From assembly GCA_013153635.1 (NCBI GenBank), contig JAADDZ010000007.1, positions 43,425 to 107,424 of the forward strand: DNA of 64,000 nucleotides, in the 5' to 3' direction. Under the pieces are notes generated by a model. It was not told where the DNA came from. It did no database searches and saw nothing but the letters and a program-made list of their open reading frames with translations. The position numbers were made by a program, and so were the translations under genes. Numbering within the stretch: the stretch's first letter is position 1; each line of letters begins with the position of its first letter. Shown piece by piece: positions 1 through 9,960 of this stretch. Source of the stretch: Aquificota bacterium. GTDB lineage: Bacteria > Aquificota > Aquificia > Aquificales > Hydrogenothermaceae.

Positions 1-1406
<1,406 letters not shown>

Positions 1407-2240
1407 CTAATGGATATTTTTCCAGATTTTTCTTTTCCAAGCGTATGTAAGAACTACACCGATGAACATATAGATTAACACCCAAATACCTATCTTTTTT
1501 CTCTGCTCTTTGTATGGGTCTGCTATCTTATCTAAGTATGCTACCAAAGTTTCTGTTGCTTCTTTGGTTAGCCCTAGTCTAGGCATAGTAGTTCCCGGTA
1601 GCAATACTTGGGGATTGTTTATAAAAGTTATTAGATACTCATGTTCCTTTGCTCTTCCCATTAGGGATAGGTCTGGAGGAATTTTTCCAAGATATATCTT
1701 TAGATGTTCTTGGCTTGTTTCAGCAGGAATCTTCTGATATTTTACGCTGTGACATCTTGTACATGCATCATGGAGAATCTCCTTTCCTGTAAGCTCCTTT
1801 TTTGCTGTACTTTTTAGATATGCGATGATGTTCCCTATCTGGTCATTGGTCAGGTATCCCATAGGAGGCATAGCAAATTTTGGGTTTTTCGTAGCTGTTT
1901 GAGGGTCTCTTATGAAGTTGGCTAAAAAATGGGACTCTATAATAGTGGCTACATTGGATAAATCAGGAGGAACTACATGAAACGAAAGCTCTGCTGTTTT
2001 TTTATCCATTCCTGCTTCTATACCATCAGCTTTTAGGCTGTGGCAAGAAGAACAGTTCGCTTTAAAAAGCTCTCTTCCCTTCTTTGGGTCTCCTACTGGC
2101 TCAAATTTAGGTAAATCTAGATAGCTAAAATCAGGAGGAGGTATCGTCCCATGCATAACATGTTTTGCATAAGGTTCAATGCCTATATAACCTACTAGAA
2201 CTATTACTACTAAGACAGCTAATATTTTTAGTTCTTTCAT
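1407..2240 (-). CDS. petC: Diheme cytochrome c subunit of the cytochrome bc1 complex
   Basis: Third subunit of the quinol:cytochrome c oxidoreductase; passes electrons from the Rieske protein to periplasmic cytochromes. The 277-residue protein has an N-terminal membrane segment (about 5-22), two CxxCH heme c sites (CSSCH 63-67, CTRCH 160-164), candidate axial methionines near 124-127 and 219, and a C-terminal anchor (about 250-268). Two hemes in tandem cytochrome domains match the epsilonproteobacterial-type subunit, not the monoheme c1 of mitochondria. The start overlaps the end of the cytochrome b gene by four bases (ATGA), so the two are translationally coupled. A strong terminator follows. 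Confidence 0.9.
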   Translation of the reverse strand: MKELKILAVLVVIVLVGYIGIEPYAKHVMHGTIPPPDFSYLDLPKFEPVGDPKKGRELFKANCSSCHSLKADGIEAGMDKKTAELSFHVVPPDLSNVATIIESHFLANFIRDPQTATKNPKFAMPPMGYLTNDQIGNIIAYLKSTAKKELTGKEILHDACTRCHSVKYQKIPAETSQEHLKIYLGKIPPDLSLMGRAKEHEYLITFINNPQVLLPGTTMPRLGLTKEATETLVAYLDKIADPYKEQRKKIGIWVLIYMFIGVVLTYAWKRKIWKNIH

Positions 2241-3427
2241 TGTTTATCGCCCCCACGTTCTAACTGTTTTCTTTCTATTTTAGATATGATTGGTAGAGAA
2301 AGGAAAAATCCAAAAAACACAATAGAACCGATTAAGCCAAGCCAAGCATAAAGACCTGTAGGTGGTAATTTTCCTAGTACAGTTAAAAATACAAAATCTA
2401 TAACAAAAATCCAAAATGCGATTTGGAACAAGGGTCTGTGTTTTCCACTTACGATTGGAGACCTGTCTAACCACGGTAAAAACATAGCTATAAACATACT
2501 AAGGACAAAAGCTATCAAACCTAAATTTTGGCTAAAGAAAAATCCTCTTAATACTTCATAAAAGGCTAAAAAGTACCATTCTGGATATATATGTGGAGGG
2601 GTTTGAAGCTTGTCAGCTGGTATGAAGTTTATAGGGTCCATAGCAAACTCATAATGGAAAAACACTAGAAAGAAGAAAAATGTTAAAAATACAGTCATCA
2701 CAAAAAACTCTTTTGCCATGAAAACTGGCCAAAAAGGTATACCTTTTTTCTTTTTTTCTTCCTTTGGTATAGGTTCTCCATCTTCATTATTACTTCCAAC
2801 GATTCTAACTGCATAAAGGTGAATTGCAGTAAACACGATGAGTAACAGAGGTAAAAATACTACGTGAAGAGCGAAAAATCTCGTCAAGGTTGGGTCTTCA
2901 ACTATAAAGTGTCCTCTAATCCATATAACAAGGTCTGGTCCAATAACAGGAATCTTTTCAAATAGAGTTGTTATCGTCTGCGCCGCCCAGTAAGACATCT
3001 GTCCCCATGGGAGAAGATAACCTGTAAAAGCTGTAGCAGACATAAGTATAAATAGGATATAACCTGTTATCCATACTATCTCTCTTGGGGGTTTGTAAGA
3101 GCCGTAATATATACCGCGAGCCATGTGAATAAAAAGTACCAAAAACATAATACTCGCACCAACTGCATGAACATGACGGAAAATCCAACCAAAAGCAACG
3201 TCCATCATTATCGTTTTGTTTACGCTGTCAAAAGCGAGGTTTGCATCAGGTTTGTAGTACATAAGTAAAAATAGTCCGCTAATTATCAAAATAACTAGCA
3301 TAAGAACAATAAGAACTCCAAAACTCCAAAGGAAGTTTATGTTTTTAGGTACATAATACTCTGTCATCATTATTCTAATGAGCTGTCTAATGGCAAGTCT
3401 TTCATCTAACCAATCTATGAATCTCAT
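2237..3427 (-). CDS. petB: Cytochrome b of the bc1 complex
   Basis: Membrane diheme subunit that oxidises quinol and reduces quinone. The 396-residue full-length form (N plus C parts in one chain) has His pairs at 87/101 and 188/203 and the Qo-site PEWY motif (PEWYFLAFYE). Thirteen residues separate the first His pair but fourteen separate the second. Fourteen is the b6-type spacing and, from memory, also that of epsilonproteobacterial cytochrome b. Phrases such as YYKPDANLAFDSVNKTIM also resemble Campylobacter-type proteins. It sits between the Rieske gene (13 bases upstream) and the diheme cytochrome c gene (4-base overlap). Confidence 0.95.
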   Translation of the reverse strand: MRFIDWLDERLAIRQLIRIMMTEYYVPKNINFLWSFGVLIVLMLVILIISGLFLLMYYKPDANLAFDSVNKTIMMDVAFGWIFRHVHAVGASIMFLVLFIHMARGIYYGSYKPPREIVWITGYILFILMSATAFTGYLLPWGQMSYWAAQTITTLFEKIPVIGPDLVIWIRGHFIVEDPTLTRFFALHVVFLPLLLIVFTAIHLYAVRIVGSNNEDGEPIPKEEKKKKGIPFWPVFMAKEFFVMTVFLTFFFFLVFFHYEFAMDPINFIPADKLQTPPHIYPEWYFLAFYEVLRGFFFSQNLGLIAFVLSMFIAMFLPWLDRSPIVSGKHRPLFQIAFWIFVIDFVFLTVLGKLPPTGLYAWLGLIGSIVFFGFFLSLPIISKIERKQLERGGDKQ

Positions 3428-3440
3428 CTTCCCCTCCTTG

Positions 3441-3956
3441 CTATGAAATCATCTTTTTATATTCTGGTCCTTCTTCTCCAAGTACTATCACAGTACCCTC
3501 TAACTTAAAAGGAGGAATATCTAAAGGTCTAGGAGGTGGTCCAAATATGTTTATACCACAAGCATCATATTCCCCACCGTGACAGGGACAGTGCCAGATT
3601 TTCCTATCAGCTTCCCAGTTCGGAATACAACCTAGATGAGTACAAACCCCAATAACTACCGTATATTTTCCAGCAATCGTCCTTTCTGGGCATTGAGCCA
3701 TATCTTGGGTTTTGTGGAGAATAAATATAGGTTTTCCTCTCCATGAGATAACTTTTAGTTCTCCGGGTTTTACTTGAGCTAAATCAAATTTTACAGTTGC
3801 CTGTGCTAAAACTTCTGGTAAAGGCTCCCATGTCTTGTACATAGCATAAAGAGTGTACCCGACTCCCACTGTAGCCCATGCACCCATAGCATACAAAAGA
3901 AAATCTCTTCGGGACATTCCTTGGCTGTTTTCCTCCATTCTTTCTTCGTTTTCCAT
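3441..3956 (-). CDS. petA: Rieske iron-sulfur protein of the bc1 complex
   Basis: Carries the 2Fe-2S cluster that takes electrons from quinol. The 171-residue protein has a twin-arginine-like N terminus (SRRDFLL, 15-21) followed by one membrane anchor (about 22-40), consistent with Tat-dependent insertion. Cluster ligands lie in CTHLGC (C105, H107) and CPCHGG (C123, H126), with C110 and C125 as the disulfide pair. The start at 3956 has a GGGAGG ribosome binding site. It is the first gene of the operon; a 21-bp inverted repeat lies 20 bases upstream. Confidence 0.95.
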   Translation of the reverse strand: MENEERMEENSQGMSRRDFLLYAMGAWATVGVGYTLYAMYKTWEPLPEVLAQATVKFDLAQVKPGELKVISWRGKPIFILHKTQDMAQCPERTIAGKYTVVIGVCTHLGCIPNWEADRKIWHCPCHGGEYDACGINIFGPPPRPLDIPPFKLEGTVIVLGEEGPEYKKMIS

Positions 3957-3976
3957 TGAAGCCTCCCTATAGAAAT

Positions 3977-3997
3977 ATGATTTTTGGTAAAAATCAT
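3977..3997. promoter_or_regulatory. Perfect inverted repeat upstream of the bc1 operon
   Basis: Nine-base arms ATGATTTTT and AAAAATCAT flank GGT. The repeat lies 20 bases upstream of the Rieske start codon, in the 149-base gap shared with the divergent ABC ATPase gene. It could be an operator, or a hairpin in the mRNA leader. It does not match a canonical FNR or CRP site closely. In such AT-rich DNA chance is a real alternative. Confidence 0.35.
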
Positions 3998-4105
3998 AAA
4001 AATGATAACAAATAACTATCGTATTTTCATCGTTAGTGTTTACTTTTTAGTTTTAAATTTTAAATAGATGTATTTTATCTAAATTCTGATAAAATTTGAT
4101 TAGGA

Positions 4106-4912
4106 ATGAAGAAAAAAATTATAGTCAAAAATCTTACAAAAAAGTTTGGTGATAAAGTAGTACTGGACAACATTTCCTTTGAGGTATATGAAAACGAAGT
4201 TTTTGTATTGATGGGAGGAAGTGGTAGTGGTAAAAGTACTACTATAAAACATATTATCGGTCTTTTAAAGCCTACTTCAGGTCAGATTATCATAGATGGG
4301 GTAGACATAACAAAACTGAAAAAAAGTGAATTAATGGAATTTAGAAAAAAGATGGGCTATCTATTCCAAGAGGGAGCATTATTTGACAGTCTAAAAGTAT
4401 GGGAAAACGTAGGTTTTTACTATTTAGAAAATACAAAAATGCCAAAAAAAGAGATATATCTCCTAGCTCAAAAAAAGTTAGCCTTAGTAGGTTTAAAAGG
4501 TATAGAAGAGCTGTATCCATCTCAATTATCTGGAGGAATGAAAAAAAGAGTAGCCCTTGCTAGAGCGATAGCAACTGACCCGCAGATAGTTCTCTATGAT
4601 GAACCTAGTTCTGGATTAGACCCAGTTACAACGGCAGTGATTGATGAACTAATCTTATCGTTGAAAAGGAGATTAGGGGTTACCTCTATAGTAGTAACTC
4701 ACGATTTACAGAGTGCTTTTTATATAGCAGATAGAATAGCCATGATACATAAAGGTAGGATTCACGCTATTGGAACACCAGAGGAAATCAAGAATAACCC
4801 TGACCCGGTAGTTCAGCAATTCATAAATAGAAAGCCTGTAGGTCCTATAACAGAGGATTTTATCAAAAATCTAGAAAATCTTGACGAAATAGAATCAAAA
4901 GAGCATATTTAA
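4106..4912 (+). CDS. mlaF: ABC transporter ATP-binding protein, MlaF/Ttg2A type
   Basis: ATPase subunit of an MCE-type phospholipid transporter at the inner membrane. The 268 residues contain Walker A GGSGSGKST (37-45), signature LSGGM (141-145), Walker B IVLYDEP (161-167) and the H-loop His199. The Q-loop segment FQEGALFDSLKVWENV is characteristic of MlaF compared with other ABC ATPases. No permease gene is adjacent, and an MCE-domain protein is encoded about 35 kb away (39636-41180), so the transporter genes are scattered. The gene is divergent from the bc1 operon. Confidence 0.87.
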   Translation: MKKKIIVKNLTKKFGDKVVLDNISFEVYENEVFVLMGGSGSGKSTTIKHIIGLLKPTSGQIIIDGVDITKLKKSELMEFRKKMGYLFQEGALFDSLKVWENVGFYYLENTKMPKKEIYLLAQKKLALVGLKGIEELYPSQLSGGMKKRVALARAIATDPQIVLYDEPSSGLDPVTTAVIDELILSLKRRLGVTSIVVTHDLQSAFYIADRIAMIHKGRIHAIGTPEEIKNNPDPVVQQFINRKPVGPITEDFIKNLENLDEIESKEHI

Positions 4913-4971
4913 AAATAGATTCTAAGCATTATATATCAAAACTGCTGTTTTTCTATATGGAGGTGGAGGCA

Positions 4972-6546
4972 ATGAACAAACTATTAACAGCTTTATTTAC
5001 TATACCTACCGCTATATTTATCGCTTCGTGTAGTGGAGGAGGTGGTGATAACGATAATGATAATTATAATACTAATCCTGACTATAACACAAATACTAAC
5101 TACAATGATAATTATAATAACAACAACCAAATCACTGGTTATGAAAGCTACCTGTTTTTTGGAAATTCTATGTATTATGTGGACCCTACAAAAACTCCTG
5201 TAACTGTTCAAGAGCTAACACAAGAGCCTATACAAAATACCTACTTAGTACTAGCGGTTGAAAATTATGACCCTGCAACAAACAGTTATGAAGGTCTCCA
5301 TAAGAGATACATACTCTATATATCTAATGGAAAAATATACAAAGCCAATGCCAAAGTCTCATTAGGAACACCTGTACCTGAACAGGTTTCTAACATCTCT
5401 GATGGGTGTGAATTTGTAGATACTTTCGACGAACCATTACACCCTGACGACTCTTATGCGGTTATAGAGAGAGGTGGGGTTGATGGAAACTGTCTTACAG
5501 AAGGAGATAACACATACTCTTTGATAAAAGTTAGCATGGGTTCTACAGATAGCCCAATAGACCTTACAGGTAAAAATATTATAGATGCATTTTCGCATCA
5601 AGAAACAGAAATGATAGAGGGCTTTTTAGTATTAGAGACCAACACGCTAAAAGCCTGTGATGAAACTTTAAACAACTGTATAGACTTAAAGACAGGTGTT
5701 AACAATGTACAGATGATAGGAAAATACGATATGGATACACCTAAATACCTTATAGATATAGATGGAAATCTATATGTATATGATGGCAGTACAGAAGAAT
5801 TATCATCAAGTCCTGTATATACTGGATTTGATGCAGATGGTTTCTTATTTGATAAGTATGCTCTATATTTTTACAAAAATACAGGTACAGTTAAAAAACT
5901 ATCCTTTCTTAACTGGGGTATAACTGATATATATACCTCGACTGATTACATACAAGATATATACCAAACAAGTGACTACATAATAGTTATTATCTCTAAT
6001 AACACTCTTCCTACTTACACATGGAAAGCTGTATCAAAAACAGGAACAGAAGTTAAAACTATAGATAGTTCTACTTATCTATATGATAGTGTATCAACAG
6101 GAAACAAGTTCTTCTATACGAAAGTATCAACCTTAGGAGTGAACTACTGCTACTGGATAGATGGAGCTAACACTTCCACTTGTAGCGGTACACAGGGATA
6201 CTTGGCAGGAGGTTCTGTAGCAACAGATGCCTCTTTAAAATACGATAAGGAAGAGATTATAGACCATATCCTCGTTGTAGAAGGGTGTCAGCTTTCTCTA
6301 TCTGCATGTACCGGAGGTACTGTAAAATTTATAAGAACCGCTGATTTAAATAAAATCACAATAGGAGATTTACCTTCAGATGGTTTTTCTTTCTCTGCTA
6401 TTGGAATAGGTAGATACTCTCTTGGTACTATAAATATCCCAACAAATACTGCCTCCCAGACAGATATTATGTTTGTGGACTTAGGAACACCTTACCTGCA
6501 AAAAATTACAAATACACCTGACAAGAGTGAACTGATATTTTTCTAA
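4972..6546 (+). CDS. Large Asn/Asp-rich lipoprotein, function unknown
   Basis: I do not recognise a family. The ATG at 4972 is chosen because GGAGG (4963-4969 region) precedes it; an in-frame ATG at 4957 overlaps the ribosome binding site. The protein (524 residues) starts with a lipoprotein signal peptide ending in IASC, then Gly residues and a low-complexity Asn/Asp/Tyr linker of about 40 residues. The rest resembles a beta-propeller-like exported domain with recurring YxxxDxxG strands and several Cys that could form disulfides. It stands alone; its 3' end overlaps the convergent hydrolase gene by four bases. An outer-membrane or surface lipoprotein is likely. Confidence 0.8.
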   Translation: MNKLLTALFTIPTAIFIASCSGGGGDNDNDNYNTNPDYNTNTNYNDNYNNNNQITGYESYLFFGNSMYYVDPTKTPVTVQELTQEPIQNTYLVLAVENYDPATNSYEGLHKRYILYISNGKIYKANAKVSLGTPVPEQVSNISDGCEFVDTFDEPLHPDDSYAVIERGGVDGNCLTEGDNTYSLIKVSMGSTDSPIDLTGKNIIDAFSHQETEMIEGFLVLETNTLKACDETLNNCIDLKTGVNNVQMIGKYDMDTPKYLIDIDGNLYVYDGSTEELSSSPVYTGFDADGFLFDKYALYFYKNTGTVKKLSFLNWGITDIYTSTDYIQDIYQTSDYIIVIISNNTLPTYTWKAVSKTGTEVKTIDSSTYLYDSVSTGNKFFYTKVSTLGVNYCYWIDGANTSTCSGTQGYLAGGSVATDASLKYDKEEIIDHILVVEGCQLSLSACTGGTVKFIRTADLNKITIGDLPSDGFSFSAIGIGRYSLGTINIPTNTASQTDIMFVDLGTPYLQKITNTPDKSELIFF

Positions 6547-7451
6547 AATTCAAAATCTAGCTCGTTGTATATCTTGTATATGTTTTGATTGTGGAACTCT
6601 TTAAACATAGGGAACTTTTTGTATTCTATATCTTGTAACTTTTTCTTTATCTCATCGTAAAACAGACCTTCATCTTTCATCTTTGCTATCTGTGTTCTTA
6701 AAAAAGAGATATATTGATAAGTAAAATCAATTGCCTTTTTATCTAGTGGATAATTATGTCCTGCAAAAATTTTATCTATATCCATCTTTTCCAAATCTTT
6801 TAAAACTTTTAGCCAGCCTTTACTACTAGCATTAGAATCTCCCACAAAAGGAATCCTTTTATAAAAAACAAGGTCTCCCACAAATATAAACTTCCTGTCT
6901 GGCATATATACCACTATATCTGTGTTCGTATGTGCTGGAGTCATAGAGATAACCTTAAAAGATTTATCTCCTGTAGAGATAGTAATCTCATCTCTTACAG
7001 TAAAATCAGGGGGAGTTAACTTTACATTTTTGAAAAGATTTTTAAATCTTCTTTTAAAGTTTTCCAAAGCTTCCATAGCTTGACCAGACTCATAAAACTT
7101 TTTTAGGTTTTTGTGAGCTATTACATAAGCTCCCTCTTTTTTAAACTCTGAAGCCCCATACCAATGGTCTAAGTGATAATGTGTTACTATCAGATATTTA
7201 ATCGGGACATTTTTTTCTTTCTTTAAAAGAGATATAAACTCTCTAGCTAGTTCAGGGGTTGACAAAGAATCTATAACCACCCAACCATCTTTTACAAAGA
7301 TACCATAAGCGTTAGATATAAAACCTCTATTTTTTTCAGAAGGTAGACCATCATAACCTCTAACCATATAAATATCCTTATCTACTTTTTCTAACTGCAT
7401 ACCATACGAAAACGATAAAATAAAAACCACCAAAATTACTAAAAATCTCAT
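6543..7451 (-). CDS. Secreted metallo-beta-lactamase-fold hydrolase (SoxH-like)
   Basis: Predicted periplasmic binuclear zinc hydrolase. An N-terminal signal peptide (1-17) is followed by the fold's metal ligands: THYHLDHWYG (H91, H93, D95, H96), H174 in TPAHTNTD, D193 in VGDLVF and H232 in AGHNYP. At 302 residues the size fits the SoxH / quinoprotein-relay-system hydrolases found beside sulfur- or alcohol-oxidation genes, but no Sox genes are present here. Substrate cannot be read from sequence. It overlaps the end of the neighbouring lipoprotein gene convergently by four bases. Confidence 0.85.
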   Translation of the reverse strand: MRFLVILVVFILSFSYGMQLEKVDKDIYMVRGYDGLPSEKNRGFISNAYGIFVKDGWVVIDSLSTPELAREFISLLKKEKNVPIKYLIVTHYHLDHWYGASEFKKEGAYVIAHKNLKKFYESGQAMEALENFKRRFKNLFKNVKLTPPDFTVRDEITISTGDKSFKVISMTPAHTNTDIVVYMPDRKFIFVGDLVFYKRIPFVGDSNASSKGWLKVLKDLEKMDIDKIFAGHNYPLDKKAIDFTYQYISFLRTQIAKMKDEGLFYDEIKKKLQDIEYKKFPMFKEFHNQNIYKIYNELDFEF

Positions 7452-7558
7452 CTTTATCCTCCAAAACTAGCTGATACTCTTTAATATACAATTTGTGCAA
7501 ATAAAATCATCGAACTATCTTATAATAGTTTAAAATCAGCTATAAAAAGAGGAGGAAA

Positions 7559-9514
7559 ATGATAAAGCTAAATATAGAAGGTTTTGGCGAATACGAATTT
7601 GAAGATGGGATAACATTAAAAGAGATAATACAAGCATTAAAACCAGAACATAAAAAACTCCAAAAAAAAGAGAAAGAAATCGTAGGAGGAAAATTAGACA
7701 CCCAGATTATAGACTTTCACACCCCAATAAAAAAGAGTGGAACACTCAAATTCATAACAAAAAAAGACCCGGAAAGTTTAGAAATACTAAGACACAGTTT
7801 GGCTCACATATTAGCACAAGCCTTAAAAGAACTCTATGGAGATAAAAATGTCCATTTAGGGATAGGACCCACCACAGAACACGGCTTTTATTATGATATA
7901 GAGGTAGAAGGAAAAAAAATCACAGAGGAGGATTTACCATTAATAGAAGAAAAAATGAAAGAAATAATAAAAACAGATTACCAAATCACAAGAAAGGAAC
8001 TACCTAGAGAAGAAGCGTTACACTTTTTTGAGGAAAAAAAAGAAATCTACAAACTAGATATAATAAGACACCTTATCCCCGAAGGAGAACCTGTCTCTAT
8101 ATACGCACAAGGGGACTTTGTAGACTTATGTAGAGGTCCTCACCTACCTACCACAGGTACCGCACCTTTTGCATTTAAATTAATCTCTGTAGCTGGAGCT
8201 TACTGGAGAGGTAAAGAGGGAAATCCTATGTTGCAGAGAATATATGGCGTTGCCTTCTGGACTGAAAAAGAGCTAAAAAAATATCTAAACATGCTAGAAG
8301 AAGCAAAGAAAAGAGACCATAGAAAGATTGGAAAAGAGCTAGAACTATTCATAATAGATGAAGATGTAGGAGGAGGTTTAGCTCTATGGCTTCCAAAAGG
8401 AGCTATCTTGAGAAAAGAAATAGAAGATTACTGGAAAGAAGAACATACAAAAAGAGGGTATCAGCTCGTATACACACCTCATATAGGGAAAGAAAAACTA
8501 TGGCAGACTAGCGGACATGTAGATTTTTATAGAGAGAGCATGTTCCCTGAAATGCAGATAGAAGAAGAAGGATATTTTGTAAAACCTATGAACTGTCCTT
8601 TCCATGTAGAGATATACAAATCAAAGCATAGAAGTTACAGAGAACTCCCTATAAAACTTGCAGAGCTAGGAACTGTATATAGATACGAGAGAAGTGGTGT
8701 TCTACATGGACTTATGAGAGTTAGAGGATTTACCCAAGATGATGCTCATATAATATGTACAGAAGAACAAGTAGAAAAAGAGATTAGAGATGTTTTACAC
8801 CTTGCCCTTGATACTCTTAGAGCCTTTGGATTTGAAGACTTCAAAATATACCTATCAACAAGACCTGAAAAATATGTAGGTGACGAAAAGATGTGGGAAT
8901 TGGCTACAGATTCTCTAAAAAAAGCTATAGAGAGTACAGGTCTAGAATATGAGATAGATGAAGGAGGAGGAGCTTTCTATGGTCCAAAGATAGATGTAAA
9001 AATAAAAGATGCCATAGGAAGACTCTGGCAGTGTTCAACAATTCAGTTTGATTTTAACCTACCAGAAAGATTCGATATGTACTATATAGGAGAGGACAAT
9101 AAAAGACACAGACCTTATATGATACATAGAGCGATTTTTGGTTCTATAGAGAGATTTATAGGAGTTCTTATAGAACATTATGCCGGTTTACTACCTCTTT
9201 GGCTATCCCCTGTCCAAGCAAAAATAATCCCAATATCTGATGTACACGTTAAATACGCCCAAGAAGTACAAAATCAGCTTAAAAATGCTGGTATAAGAGT
9301 AGAAGTAGATGACAGAAATGAAAGAATGAACAAAAAAATAAGAGATGCAGAACTAGAAAAAGTCCCATATATGCTGATAGTCGGAGATAAAGAATGGCAA
9401 ACAGGTACAATCTCTGTTAGAACAAAGAAAAAAGGAAACATAGGTATCATGACGATTCAAGAATTTAAAGACAGAGCATTAAAAAATATAAAAGAAAAAA
9501 CTATCGAAATCTAA
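7559..9514 (+). CDS. thrS: Threonyl-tRNA synthetase
   Basis: Charges tRNA-Thr and edits mischarged Ser. The 651 residues comprise a TGS domain (1-65), an editing domain with H79, H83, C191 and H195, a class II catalytic core with zinc ligands C346, H397 and H523, and an anticodon-binding domain (about 540-640). These positions align with C334, H385 and H511 of the E. coli enzyme at a constant offset of 12. The start has a strong GAGGAGG site. A TATAAT box at 7521-7526 is a possible -10 without a clear -35. First gene of the long plus-strand run to lon; I see no T-box leader. Confidence 0.98.
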   Translation: MIKLNIEGFGEYEFEDGITLKEIIQALKPEHKKLQKKEKEIVGGKLDTQIIDFHTPIKKSGTLKFITKKDPESLEILRHSLAHILAQALKELYGDKNVHLGIGPTTEHGFYYDIEVEGKKITEEDLPLIEEKMKEIIKTDYQITRKELPREEALHFFEEKKEIYKLDIIRHLIPEGEPVSIYAQGDFVDLCRGPHLPTTGTAPFAFKLISVAGAYWRGKEGNPMLQRIYGVAFWTEKELKKYLNMLEEAKKRDHRKIGKELELFIIDEDVGGGLALWLPKGAILRKEIEDYWKEEHTKRGYQLVYTPHIGKEKLWQTSGHVDFYRESMFPEMQIEEEGYFVKPMNCPFHVEIYKSKHRSYRELPIKLAELGTVYRYERSGVLHGLMRVRGFTQDDAHIICTEEQVEKEIRDVLHLALDTLRAFGFEDFKIYLSTRPEKYVGDEKMWELATDSLKKAIESTGLEYEIDEGGGAFYGPKIDVKIKDAIGRLWQCSTIQFDFNLPERFDMYYIGEDNKRHRPYMIHRAIFGSIERFIGVLIEHYAGLLPLWLSPVQAKIIPISDVHVKYAQEVQNQLKNAGIRVEVDDRNERMNKKIRDAELEKVPYMLIVGDKEWQTGTISVRTKKKGNIGIMTIQEFKDRALKNIKEKTIEI

Positions 9515-9527
9515 CTAGGAGGAATTT

Positions 9528-9959
9528 ATGAAAAAATTAAAATATCTAGTACTCTTGTTTTTAACAGTCTTTTTTATATCTTGTCAAGAACTGCCACCAG
9601 AAGCGTTTCTTATCGAAAAGTACAAAATCACAGGAACAGTTGATATAGACCCAAAGATAAAAGACAAATGCACAGAAGGTACACTATACATCATAGTCAG
9701 ACAAGGAGCATCTATACAGCCTTTAGCAGTAAAAAAATACTCAAAATTAGAATTCCCAAAAGAATTCAAAGTTCTACCTTCAGATGTTCTGATGGAGAAC
9801 AGAATAGAAGAGTTTTTTGAAGGAGACCTAATCATAATGGCAAGAATCTCAAAATCAGGCTCACCTATGCCCCAAAAAGGAGACTGTGAATCTCCAGCCG
9901 TTATGATAAACCCCGGAGAAAAAAATGTAAAACTGACAATAAACTCTATAAAGGAATAA
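9528..9959 (+). CDS. Small lipoprotein, function unknown
   Basis: A 143-residue protein with a lipoprotein signal peptide ending in FISC and a mature part of about 125 residues predicted as mostly beta-strand. It contains two further Cys (in KDKCTEG and KGDCESP) that may form a disulfide. It lies 13 bases after thrS and one base before cinA, so it is cotranscribed with housekeeping genes. A good AGGAGG site precedes its ATG. I recognise no named family; the pattern of transported-compound-like beta segments (GTVDIDP, IIVRQG) suggests a periplasmic or outer-membrane-facing beta sandwich. Confidence 0.8.
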   Translation: MKKLKYLVLLFLTVFFISCQELPPEAFLIEKYKITGTVDIDPKIKDKCTEGTLYIIVRQGASIQPLAVKKYSKLEFPKEFKVLPSDVLMENRIEEFFEGDLIIMARISKSGSPMPQKGDCESPAVMINPGEKNVKLTINSIKE

Positions 9960-9960
9960 A

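Noticed and set aside
7452-7558. T-box or attenuator leader for thrS
   Set aside because: The leader is only about 30 bases after the best -10 box and holds no hairpin or T-box motif.
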